DNA of 64,000 nt from Hydractinia symbiolongicarpus (lineage: Eukaryota > Cnidaria > Hydrozoa > Anthoathecata > Hydractiniidae): positions 9,176,001-9,240,000 of the forward strand of contig NC_079887.1 of NCBI RefSeq assembly GCF_029227915.1, read 5' to 3'. A program made the position numbers and the translations under genes. The notes under the pieces were generated by a model. It did not search any database. It saw only the letters and a program-made list of their open reading frames with translations, and was not told the DNA's origin. Below are positions 31,988-43,300 of the stretch, in pieces. Position 1 is the stretch's first letter. Every line of letters starts with the position of its first letter.

Positions 31988-32650
31988 TAGCTATTTATGC
32001 TTCGTAAAACACATATAAAAATATGCATTAAGTTCAACAAACAAAAATTTTCTGTTTCGCTAGCGCATTTGTTTGTTAGCCAATTAACTGCCTTATCTAG
32101 CATTTTAAATTTTAGGACAAATTCATTTGTGACGCAAATGAGGCACATTAATTATGCAAAAAATGTAAGCAAATATGCTAACTTTTTCTATAAAAAATGC
32201 AGTAAAATATAAAACTTTAAGAAGCTGAGGCTTTTAAGTAACTTTTTCTGGAAAAGGCTAGTCTGCCTGACACGTAGCTCTAGCAACATAAAAACTGAAC
32301 GTCTACAAATATCAAAGTTCTTACTATTTGTGAGTTCAAATTGACTTTAAACTCAAGCTTCACTTTTCTACTTCAAACTTTACTTTACTACTTTTAGCTC
32401 CACTATCCACCGCTGAAGTAACTTCTCATGTCTTCTAACTTTACTTAAGGGATTATCTTTCTTCACCCAGAATTTTCTTCACTTAAATATGCTTTTAACA
32501 CACTACCTTTTCACATTTTGCGCTTGTTTTAAAGTGAAGGGAATCTTGTTACATTTGTTTCTATTTTGTATCCAGTGTATCCTTGTTCCGAAATCAGCCA
32601 TTAGATATCTCGACATATTGAAAATACTTATTTCGGCGACATGAAAAAAA
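31988..32650 (-). repeat. Interspersed ~1.8 kb repeat, copy B, proximal part
   Basis: Inverted match to 10,840-11,565 of copy A, resuming directly after the composite element. No coding sequence supported. Confidence 0.75.
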
Positions 32651-32689
32651 GTTTCGGTGACATCTAAGGAAAATTAAGACATCCACTTT

Positions 32690-33260
32690 GCACAACGATA
32701 AATGAGAGCTTTCCACTGCGAGAAATGAGATTCTTCGAAAATTTAAAGGACTGCTTCAACTCCCCAGTGAAACTGGGCCCTTTGCTAGCCCTTCATTTAA
32801 AAATTATGATGAATAAGTCAGTTTTTACTATGGTACCAAGCCTAGCCGTTGGCGCGCGCTGAAGAAGTAAAAACAGTTTCCAAAACAACATTTCATTGAC
32901 TTTCTAACGGTACCAACAGTTAGGGCACATATTTGTACAAACATGTATTTACTCTTATTCTTCTGGTACTACTAGGATCTATTGCTTTTAACGGTCAAAC
33001 GATTGACTGTGGGACCCGAGTGAAATGATTTTGGACATTGGCGTAATACCTGCGATAAATGAGACATCTGCACTGCGAGAATTAACATTCTTCCCAATTT
33101 TGCATGCGTACTGGATCTCGTCAGCGACACTGGGTGCTTTTTTAAAAAATCGAGGTAAATAATTCTTTTTTTACTGTGGTACCAATCCCAGTCATTGGCA
33201 CGTGCTGGAGAAGAGAAGGCCGTTTCAAAAACTACATTCCATTGACTTTCTAACGGTACC
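32690..33260 (+). repeat. Degenerate ~350 bp tandem repeat (about 1.6 units)
   Basis: Same family and orientation as 25,200-26,100; the GAGAAATGA/GAGAATTAA block recurs at about 32,720 and 33,078, and GGTACCAA-CC-AG-C at 32,831 and 33,179. Confidence 0.65.
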
Positions 33261-35698
33261 AATCTGTTTGAGATTTTAGCGCTACAACGGATTTTAACAT
33301 TCTTTTCATGCAAAAGGTTGCACATGGCTTTTTTACTACAACAAACTTTTTAATGACTTGTATTATCTCAAAAAGTAGACCTTGCAGGAAGCAAATAAAC
33401 AAGTTAAAACCTGTAAGAGATTCCAATAAAATATCTCCTCCGAAGAGAATTGTATCATGTGCAATCTGTTTTTACAGATAAGCACTAGCTTTTTCAATAA
33501 AATCTTTTTTACATTAATAAAATATTGAGAAACATTCAGCGACACGCACGATCTGTTTTAAACCATAACTGCTGATGATTCGCTACAACAATATGTCTTT
33601 GATTTTCAACTTATGTCCGTTCTTGGAGTACATAAAAGAGTAAAAGAATAGCGGGAAAAACCAGCCAGGAGAATCGCTGTAGAAACACTGGGTTAAACCA
33701 CCAATAATAAAGGGCAACCCGGCGTTAAACGCCACGTGAGCGTTTAAGTGAAAATAAAGCGAGTCTAAAGGGCTTACAGGTATAATTTAGGGGTTACTTT
33801 ACAGGTTATTTTACAGATATACATGTAAACTCTACATCAAACATATACTGCATTATTACTTAAAAAAAAAATTCCTGCAACATCGGTTTGTCGGTTGTTG
33901 TTTCGCAGATACTTTGTGGTAATTTTGGCTTAAATAAAATTACTCGTTAAACCTTATTCTTACCCCGTCATAGCACACACAGCTCTACCATCAAAATTCC
34001 AGCAAAAGTTGAAAAAGAAAATGAAATCAAAAACGATGTAAGCACTCTAACATGATTTGCCATGTCGCTAACTTTGGGAGGGAGCCATGCCATTAATGCT
34101 CTCATTCTGGCGTAATGTTTGAAAAAAGACGCTTTCAACAACTTTATTTCAAGCAAAAATGGTTACAACATTTTCTGTTTTACCAGAAAAGTACATCACC
34201 CAGTCGAGTGACTGGGTGATGAACTGTTGTTTTGTTTGACACGCAAAGGCTAATCTGGATTCTTTTTAAGTATTAAAGATTAGAAAATTGTTTACATATT
34301 GTTCAAAGTACAAACACAAATTGTATCTGCTTGCTTTAGCTAGTAGTTCAAGAAAAATTGACCAGGATAAAGTGCATTTGTACTAAACTAAAAGTTAGTT
34401 AGATAATTAGCTAGCTAAGACTCTGATTATCCAAAATTTATTTATGTTCAGAGGATACTAACACTAGTGTGTTAAAGCTTTGTGACTAGTGAAGCATATA
34501 ATGAAAAGTATTTGCAAAAGAAAAAGGCCAAAAAGAGCATCTGAAACTCACATCACCACTTCTGAAACAAAATCGCCTTTTTGCATGTTACTGCTAAAAT
34601 GTCGAGGGCAGGAAGAACTTTCACTTGTTATCAGTAAAAAACGAGCCGTTATAGTTCAAATCAAACGTAGTAAAAATTTGGATTCGGCGCTATTCCAAAG
34701 TAAAGCTGCGCGGAACCGCTACTCTGGTACCATTTTAATTTTATATTATCAAAGATATTATGCTTTATATATAAGCTGTGAGTGTTTTGTGGTAACTTAT
34801 CTCAGTTTTTAACATTTAAATTTTTTTTTATTTCCGTTGTCTAGTATTAGAAATCTTTTAGATTTTCAACAGTTTTAGTTCTTTCTGACATGTGAAAAAT
34901 CTGAACCACAAAACAGATTTACAATTAATACTTTTAAGGTTCACCTGCTAATTTTCAACTCAATTTAACTACAATCCACCACCAAGATATCGTTACATTT
35001 CGGTCATGTATAAAAGTAAGCAAAAAGCAACAAGTCGCTAATTCTCTGCAGTCTACTTTTGTAAGTTCGTATGTTAGGTAAGAAACTTTTGAAACCTGCT
35101 ATTCACAGTTCCTAACATGCTGGCATTCTAAAATGCTGACGAACAGAGTAAAATTAGGAAAAAAGGCTAATGCTGACTTCGTCTTAAGAGACATGCCCAA
35201 ATTAGGTGCATCTAGTTATGGAAATTACTACTTATGGAGACGAAATTTCGGGCTGGGCTACCTTTTTTGACGTAACTTCTAAGGGTTTGTAGTTTTGGAG
35301 TAGATATGAAATTCGACATATACACGAATGAATCTTGTAATAGGTCCGTTGTTAACATCAGCTACGTGAAGAAAAAGTTGCTGTAAATCAGAAAATGTAC
35401 TTGACAAGCGTGTATGAAGCTAGTAGCATTATTGACAACAAATGCGCATGATTTTTCATGCGCATTTGTACGCATTTGTTATTCTGCACTGCTGGATTAC
35501 TACTTACAGCCTCCTAGATATTGAAAAAACTGAGTTATGCGGTAGAATGTAATAAAAGTGACCACTACAATAGGTATTGTTTTGAATGCATGATTTTTTT
35601 CTCCATTGACTCTAAAAGTTACAATGACTAAATACTCTTGCGATACTACTTCCCTCTCAAATTCTTTCAATACCATACATGGTGAAGTAAATTTTCTT
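33261..35698. other. No gene seen; two strong hairpins
   Basis: AT-rich sequence without supported coding regions. It holds a perfect 12-bp stem with a GAGT loop (34,194-34,221) and a perfect 14-bp stem with a TTTT loop (35,438-35,469). A 107-codon plus-strand frame at 34,489 has no recognisable domain. Confidence 0.5.
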
Positions 35699-36725
35699 TT
35701 AATTGTTCTCGCAAGCGTGGACATGTTTTTTCATGGATTGAATGTTGTTTCGAAGAACTTGCAGTCGGCCATCTTGATTTGTCAGAGAGTCGTCAACATT
35801 GGTGAGTACGTCTTTCAAATCCTTAAAATAAAAATATAATTTGTTTTACTTACGTTTTTGAAATAATTTAAAGTCTTTTGGAAATTAGTTTTGGTTCATG
35901 AAAGAGGTATAATTTTATGTATAATAATTGCCGCTCAAAAGATTTGTTTTCGCGTGATTTTGTACCAAATCTCGTTTGCAGGAAAGCACGAAAATTACCA
36001 AATATAAATAATACCAACCCTATTCGGTCCGGGGTATTTCGAACATATTATGACAATAACATTTCATAAGCTGGTCCAAATTGGATCAAACTTGGAACAC
36101 TTAAAGTACGTCCGAAAAGGAACACAAAAGCGGCATCAAATTTTTGCTTGCGTCAGCACATTTTCTTTGAAGTCTTTAGAAGCTTGAAATTTGTTCAAAA
36201 TGCCGCAATCTGCTTAAAATTGAATTCCTTTAGCTCTAGAGCAAATGTTTTTTCTGTTTGAAGTTTCTGAAAGCTACATAAATGTTATTTAACATATTTT
36301 CTAGTTTTTACATAGATCGCATGAACAGTTGCCAAAATGTTTTAAAACAAAACGATTGAAGTAACAAAAAAATGTGATTTACAAACATCGCGACAATAAG
36401 TAACAAATCTTCGAGCTTTAAATTCATTAAATCATACCTTTGAACAATGATAGTGTATTTCAGCCTTAAGTAACACAATTCCAAATTTAACTTACCCGTT
36501 TGATGGACAAAAGCGTTTTTTGTCCATCGTCACTTTCGTGTTTGGGAATGATAGATCGCTTGTACCCTTGCATTGCATTTTTATGAATCAAATCTGTGAA
36601 TTCCAGCACTGTTGAGCCTTTCTCTGTTTTCAGCATATGATTCAGTTGGTTTCGAAGAATTGGCAACGCATATGAGTCCTGTTTGTTAATCGCTTCTTCT
36701 GATCGCTTTGTGAAATCATTTAGTC
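35699..36725 (-). CDS. Two 3' exons of the large secreted gene (continuation or alternative end)
   Basis: Exon 36,496-36,725 (acceptor TTCTTTTAG, donor CGG|GTAAGT) encodes LNDFTKRSEEAINKQDSYAL and more, 77 residues rich in charged helix formers. Exon 35,699-35,821 (acceptor TATTTTAAG, phase 0) encodes DLKDVLTNVDDSLTNQDGRL and ends at TAA. The first needs one base from the previous exon. Both exon 24 (40,629) and a weak donor AG|GTACCT inside exon 25 (40,346) supply it in phase, giving totals of 1,728 or 1,787 residues. Hence these are either the normal end or an alternative end of the gene to the right. A separate small gene is the other option. Confidence 0.6.
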
Positions 36726-38639
36726 CTAAAAGAACGAGAAGAATTGGGATATTTTTACGTTGCAAGTCCAGAAATAAAACTAAAAAACGTAACATATCAT
36801 TTTAATAACTTTTTTTCACGCCTATGCATTTGGCTTAAATGTACATTGCCTTTTTTTACTAAATAAAATGGTTGTGCAAATCATCAATTTATTTATTCTT
36901 TGACGTTAAATTTTCCAAGAAATTAACCATTGCTAAATGTTTCTTCATTCTGTGTTGGCTAGAATATGTTGACCAGTTAATAAGTTAAGGTTATTTATTG
37001 TATTGTTTCAGACACAAATTCAGTATATTCATTATTTCTCCAAAAAACTTAAAAAAAAAACTAGTTATTAGACATAAAAGCAAACTAAATTGTCCATAAG
37101 ATAATATCAGCATAAAAACTATTCTTTTCTTCAGGTAACCATAAATCTGAATTTTTACTTTCCACTAAAACGTACAAATTTTCCCTCCATTTCATTCTTT
37201 CATTGCGTAGTAGATCTTAACCAGTTCATTATTACCCTAGCAACAATGCATGACCACATTTATTCAGATGAGCGCGTTGTTGGGTTTTTTTATAAAAACT
37301 GGTGAGAATATTTTTTTTTGCTTGTTTTTTTGTGCGGTAACACGTCTGTGTTATTAAATAAGCAAAACTTCATTTGTGACAAAGTAATTTGTATTGATGA
37401 GTACGTGTACAAATTTTTGTCGAGATTCTTTATCATGTCTAGATGTTTTAGCGAAAAAGAAAAATGTAAATTTATGGCTACCTGGAAAAAAATCATATTT
37501 ATATTATTTCATATACAATTTCATTTGCTTTTATATTCAATGAATAATTTTGTAAAAAGAAAAACCCAGATGTTTCGAGAAATAACGAATATAGTGAATA
37601 TATGTCTGGACCATTACAGTATCTTCAATGAAAAACATATTTCCTTCCCTACTCATACATAAATCAGGCGCGGATCCAGGGTTAGTCAGATAATTCGCAT
37701 GACTAAGTATAAATTTGACGAAAAAAACAAGCAAATGATTGCTACGTTCTGGGGATTACGATACGGGTGTTGGAAAGAATCAGTTCAGATTCTAATTTTT
37801 CTGCACCAAAAAGCCACTGTTCACAGCCCTCTCCATTTCGGCTATGGGAATGTTGACGTCAAAGTTGTAACGTCGCTACCATATAAACTAAGAGGGTTAC
37901 AAATAATAGCTTACAGATTTTGACTGATTTGTTTTAACTAATCAGTCACTCAGTAGTCAAAAATCAAATAGCTATGGCCCGCAACCCTCCCCATCTCACT
38001 TTAGAGGTATGTGACGTCAAAATCGTGACGTAATTTTTACACTCTATGCGTAGTCCAACAATATGCGGCCTGTAGCGGCGTAGAAAATTTAGGTTCCGTA
38101 CTACGTTACTTATAACCTGTTAGGCTATAGTTTTAACTCCCATCCGTCAAGATCAGTCAAAGACTCACGCCTTTTTAGCTTGCATTCGTTCGTATTAACA
38201 TGGCCTGATTTAAAATGTGCTAATGTTAAATTTTTTCGTGAAATGCTAAAAGAACTTTTAGAAAGTGTTCATTCTGGGAGATTTTTGTTTTCTGGAGATA
38301 TTTATCGCTTGGTTGGTAAAATTCAGGTGGAGATAGCTAGCTATATAGCTATATACATTCCATAAGGCGAGGTGTGAAGATAAAAGGAATTATTGCTTTA
38401 AGGTGAGAAGTATGTTTTCTACTCTCCAAAACACCTTAACTTATTTTAAAGGTTTTCAGTATTAGCTACGAAAAGCTAGTTGTTGAGCTATTAGCTATAG
38501 CTAGCAGGCTATTTCTTTTTGTAATATGAGCTCATTGAACAGATTTTTTGTTTTCAATTTGCTTTTAAAAACCAAAGGGAAAATTTTTTATATATATCTA
38601 AAAAACGTTTATTCAGATTTTTCTTGTTCCATATTGTTT
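36726..38639. other. Probable intron; no gene seen
   Basis: AT-rich, with TAGCTAGC runs near 38.3-38.5 kb. No exon with splice sites on the minus strand was found; the plus-strand frame 38,180-38,365 is not recognisable. Confidence 0.4.
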
Positions 38640-39115
38640 GTGACATGACTCTTTCTCCCGAGGAGACAGTTAAAGCAGAAGCAATAAACAACTGTACCCC
38701 CAAGACATGGTTGCCTTTTTTGTTAATACTTGCCTTGCCAACAATAATAAAAAGAAAAATTAACAATAATTTGTTGAATTTTACAGAAATGATTTGCCAA
38801 ATCGTCTGGTCTGATTATGATGGTTGCTTACCAGACAATGTTATTAAAGTGTTAAAAGCTGTCAAATTTGATGGCTTTGAATACATTAAGGTAGCATTAA
38901 GAATTTCAGCCACTTTACCGTCATATCCTGTGAATGTGAACGTTCCTTTTCTTCTTAACGTAGACTTTACGACTACACTAGGCGCATCATGGTTTAGGAT
39001 CGTTTAAATGGAATTGCGCTCATGTACATCCATAAGGAAATCATGCCTAACATAGATGCTGTTAGGTCGGTATACAATGAGCAACCGAAGGTTAACTTTT
39101 TCATAACCCTATTTT
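38640..39115 (+). pseudogene. hAT transposase C-terminal remnant
   Basis: An open frame reads WSDYDGCLPDNVIKVLKAVK, then ALRISATLPS. A frameshift near 38,925 leads to CECERSFSS, and after two stops DRLNGIALMYIHKEIMPNID. The ATLP...ERSFS...RLNGxALMxIH order is the dimerisation/catalytic end of hAT transposases related to ZMYM1-like proteins. It is inserted opposite to the large gene in its probable 3' intron. Confidence 0.75.
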
Positions 39116-39240
39116 TCTTCGTAATTGGCCATTGTTTTTGTTATGTTTGTGTTTTATTGTGCTTTCCATGGTGTAATCATTTGATTCACCTAGCCATGCT
39201 GATGAAGCCTGATATTGGCAAAAACAGCAAGAGTTTATAA

Positions 39241-40195
39241 ATATTGAAATACATTCACAACTGTCTCACTTTATTGTAGTGAATCCCTGTTAATCCCTGT
39301 TGTTGTTTAAGTTCTACATTTCTTTAAGTTCTACATTTTTAAGAAACTTTCCAGGCTCAAATAAAGAAAATTAAAAAACATTTCAGGCTCAAATTATCGG
39401 AATTTTAAGAAACTGTACACTCGACCAAATGCTTAGGTTTCTTATAGAAAAACGTGCAAGACGAAGAGTTGTTTCTTACAAAAACTGTTCTCAGGAGTTT
39501 TTCTAATAGCTTAGCGTTTCTTTTTGTCAATTTTAACTGGATGAACCGAAAGACAAATTTCGGCGATTTTGTACCCGCAAAGCTCGAATTAGCGAAAGCT
39601 TATGGAGTTTAGCCCCAGACCCCACTTGGGGGCCTTACAACACCCCCCAAGACACCCAGCTGGCAAAATCAAGCCTTATTGCACAGCAATATTTTGACTA
39701 AGTCTTGAAAAACTCTGGTTCCGCCCCTGTAAATCTATTGACAATATGCTTAAAACTCAATTAAAAAATGCTTTACACCACAAAGCAACTCTCTAGCTCT
39801 TTATCACCAAGCTTAAGGTAGCAAATCCAGATGTTTAGATAGCTTCTTATTAGTGTCGCTAACTAGTTTGAATTATCTCACTTAAAAATGCACCCAGTTA
39901 GATTTTATGTTTTATACCTTTGTCAAGCTTGTTGTACCAGAAATATGCGTCTGATTTTTCTTCATCTGTCAAATTATGCCGTTGTTCTATTAACAGAAAT
40001 AAAACATTTTGTTGTGACTCTTTGTATACAAACTATACAATTTAATAATTTCAAAAATAAATATAAATCCTTTGCTTAAGTTTGTTTTCGAACTTACGGA
40101 GAGGAAGAAATATTAAGTGTCAAACTCGAATCTTTTTAAGACAAATAACCCTTGGTAAGAAGACATCTTTTACTGTAGATATTATACAAAAATGG
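39241..40195. other. No gene seen
   Basis: Intergenic or intronic. Contains the phrases CCCCAGACCCCACTTGGGGG (39,612) and GGTTCCGCCCCTG (39,718), which look like dispersed-repeat debris. Confidence 0.4.
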
Positions 40196-40330
40196 AAGTA
40201 GCTACTACAAAATAAAGGTAGCTACTACAAGATAGAGGTAGCTACTACAAAATAGAGGTAACTACTACGAGGTAGCTACTACAAAATAGAGGTAGCTACT
40301 ACACAATAGAGGTAGCTACTACAAAATAAC
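40196..40330. repeat. ~20-bp tandem repeat, about seven units
   Basis: Units of GGTAGCTACTACAAAATAGA with one shortened unit, directly beside the stop codon of exon 25 of the large gene. Confidence 0.85.
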
Positions 40331-40337
40331 GATTTGT

Positions 40338-43300
40338 TTAGGTACCTAAATTTTGAATGTTTGATTTAATGGTGTCAATTTTGCTTCTTTCCTGACGGAT
40401 GGTATTTTTCAGCATGTCTCTCTGCTGTGTAATAGACTTGGATGAAGATGTTAATCCATCTGTAAGACCTTCATAATTTTGAAGAGCCCTTTTTACTCGT
40501 TGACATGGGTTCATATTCGATTCTATAGGTGGTCAAAAAAGCATTGATACATACAATATCTTAAAAACGTGATTTATACATTTATATATCATTGCATATG
40601 ATAGACACGGTTAAGGAATAATTGTTACCAAAATCAAGAAGTGTTCTTTTTGAACGAGTGACCGCATCATCTTTTAATGGCAAAGAAGACATTCCAAGTA
40701 GTGGTATCTCTTCGAGCTTGAACCAAGGATGAGGTGCAAATGCAGCAATAATCTCTTCTCCTGGAAAATATGGTGCATTAGTTTTATAAGATATTACAGT
40801 GATGCGTTCTGATAGAGTGAAAGCATAAAGATGAAAGCAACAGTTTGGTTATTACAAACCTAATAACTTGTTTAACTGACATTTCTTGAAAAATAGAAAA
40901 TATCAAAGCATTTGAACCTGACACTTTTGGTACAAGCCGCAATAGTTACTTACGTCTAGCATTGTGATTAGGTAGAGGTTCGTTCGCTGCTTTAATATAC
41001 TTCATTTCTTCTTCAGTTGGAACTGTAGTACGTTTTGGAAGTTTTTTTATGAATTCTATAGTATCTGGATGAGGAACAGTACCCCTTTTTCTTTGCATTT
41101 CTTCGTCATATTTCTTTGCAGTTTCAGTAGAAACCTATGGTAGCACAATGTGATAAAAAGTAACAAATATAAATGACTAAAGGGCTTAATTAAATCGCTA
41201 TATGTACATCTATGTTAAGGTTGAGTTTCTTTTCGATGAAAGGTGCGATTAAGGTACCCGCATGGTAAACATTTTACGTACTGATGGGTTTTGACACTCG
41301 CAGCCTGTGGAAAAACATGCTTAGGAATTAGTTTGCGCTTTATTTCTTTTTATTAAAAACCCAAACCTCGACTGCTATACTAAAATAAGCAAAATCTAAG
41401 TTGGCATTCACTTGAGCATGAAAAAAATCCCTTGCCTATCTTATTTTTTCTTATCATAATAATTTTTTTTGCACCAAAAAAAGATTTTTGGACATTTCAT
41501 TTCTTTTATGCTGACTTTAATCTTATTCTTCTTTTTGTATTATCCCCCCCCCCCCCCCCCCCTAGCTCTCTAACTGACAACTTTGGAAGGTAAGGTTAGT
41601 TAAGATCAAAACATTTTCAGCAGACGTCTTTCTTAAAGTTAATCAAAATATTAGCCATCTTAGTCTATCAAAGGTTGAGTATATGGAGTAAAGTACTGAC
41701 TAGTGTGAACTGTGGTTTTAGAACAATTTGTGGAATTTGGTTTCCAGGAAATAATTTTATAGCCACTACTATTAAAAGAGAATTCTATCTTAAAGAAGTT
41801 GGTGTGAAAGTGACCAATATTTTGAATAGACTAAACTTTTTTACTGCGATGTTAATTTACTAGACTTTAATTTTTCCGACTAATTCAGTTTTAACCGTTT
41901 TTTTTGGCTGTTTTATTGGAAGGTAGAGCTTGAACTTGTTGTGTTGAAAGGGGACAGGCGGGAGGGCGTGCCTCACGTTGTACGTTTACAGCCAAAATCT
42001 TAAAACTGTTCTGTTCAAGATTTATATATAAAGAGATATACTCAACTTAACATGTAAAATCATATTAAAATCAAATATTAAATGCAAAAAAAGTTGAAAA
42101 AGAATCTCAACACCATAACATTTAACATGAAACTTCAAGCTAACTAAGCTTTCTTCGAAGGTCTCAAAATCCTGTTTCCTTAACACAAAAGCTAGACAAA
42201 GAAAATCCATAATCCAAATGCACAAACCAAAAAATACTTTTTCAGCCCCGAATTAAAACCACTCAATGAGCACAAAACCAGAATGATTACCTCTTACCCT
42301 CCTTACGGAAAGTAAATACGTTTTTTTAGGTGAGTGCTACTTTCGCCCAAAATATATAAAAAAAGACTCCAGATAATGATAACATGTAAACAATAGATGT
42401 AACCAATTGAAAAGCGAGGTCTATATTCTGACCGCAGAAAAGGCAAGCTGAATCTTTTAGTTTTATTCATATTTATTTTGACAAAAGTCCGACAAAAACA
42501 TGTATTAGTCGTTTTTTAAAATTGCACTTTTGTCCGTCGAAAACTAGTATTGTGGTAAATATAGTTCTTAGCGCAACAGAAAAATATTGGTTTAAATTTT
42601 TTTAACAGTCTAAGTTACCTCTGACTCAGCGTCCTTTTCAGCATCTGCTAATTTCTTCTCAGCATCTTTTAAAGTATTTTTCTTCGCTTCTGCTTCCTCT
42701 AACTTTGTCTCTGTTTGTGTGATACCTAGAAAAGAAGTAATTTAAACGCGATTTATTACTTGAAAAATTATTAGTAACCCGTTGAAAAGTGTTCGCGGTC
42801 CTTAGATTTTCGCCTGTCGCACAGATTTCTCGCAGTGGTATTATATGCATTTTATTTACTTGTTAACATAAAGTATTGAATTACTCAGACGAGGTTTAAA
42901 GTAAGCTTCAGGGCAAGCATTTTCACCAGACAGACAGAATACGGATATTATTACAGGGTTAAATGACAAGTAACTGTATGATCCAACGTTGAAGGTAAGT
43001 AATGAATGAAAAAGGGCCGTAAACCGGACCACACCTCCAGGTGAAGCGCTTTAACTCCAGTATACAGTACGTCGCAAATAGAGGGAGTCACACACAGCAT
43101 TATGACCTTTTCGCACATATCAGAACCAATGCATTTACCTTTGCGCCTTCAATGATGGGAGGTGAAGAAGTAGGAACAAAATATAAAAGACAAAACGTAA
43201 ACACTTCAGCCAAAAACTAACTCAAAAGATAAATATATAGTCACCTTTTAAGTCTGGTGGAGAGCCTTCCCCGTCTGTCACCCTGCCGACTAATGATTTC

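Noticed and set aside
34489-34812. 107-codon plus-strand ORF rich in Lys/Arg
   Set aside because: No domain, no splice partners and AT-rich C-terminal half; chance frame.
37290-37734. Overlapping ORFs of 65-114 codons on both strands
   Set aside because: Composition is that of AT-rich intron; no splice sites in phase with the large gene.
42770-42960. Possible old minus-strand Helitron (CCCGTTGAAAAG near 42,779 and CAGACAGACAGAATACGG near 42,930)
   Set aside because: Only fragments of both ends match and the CTAGT end is missing; too degraded to call.
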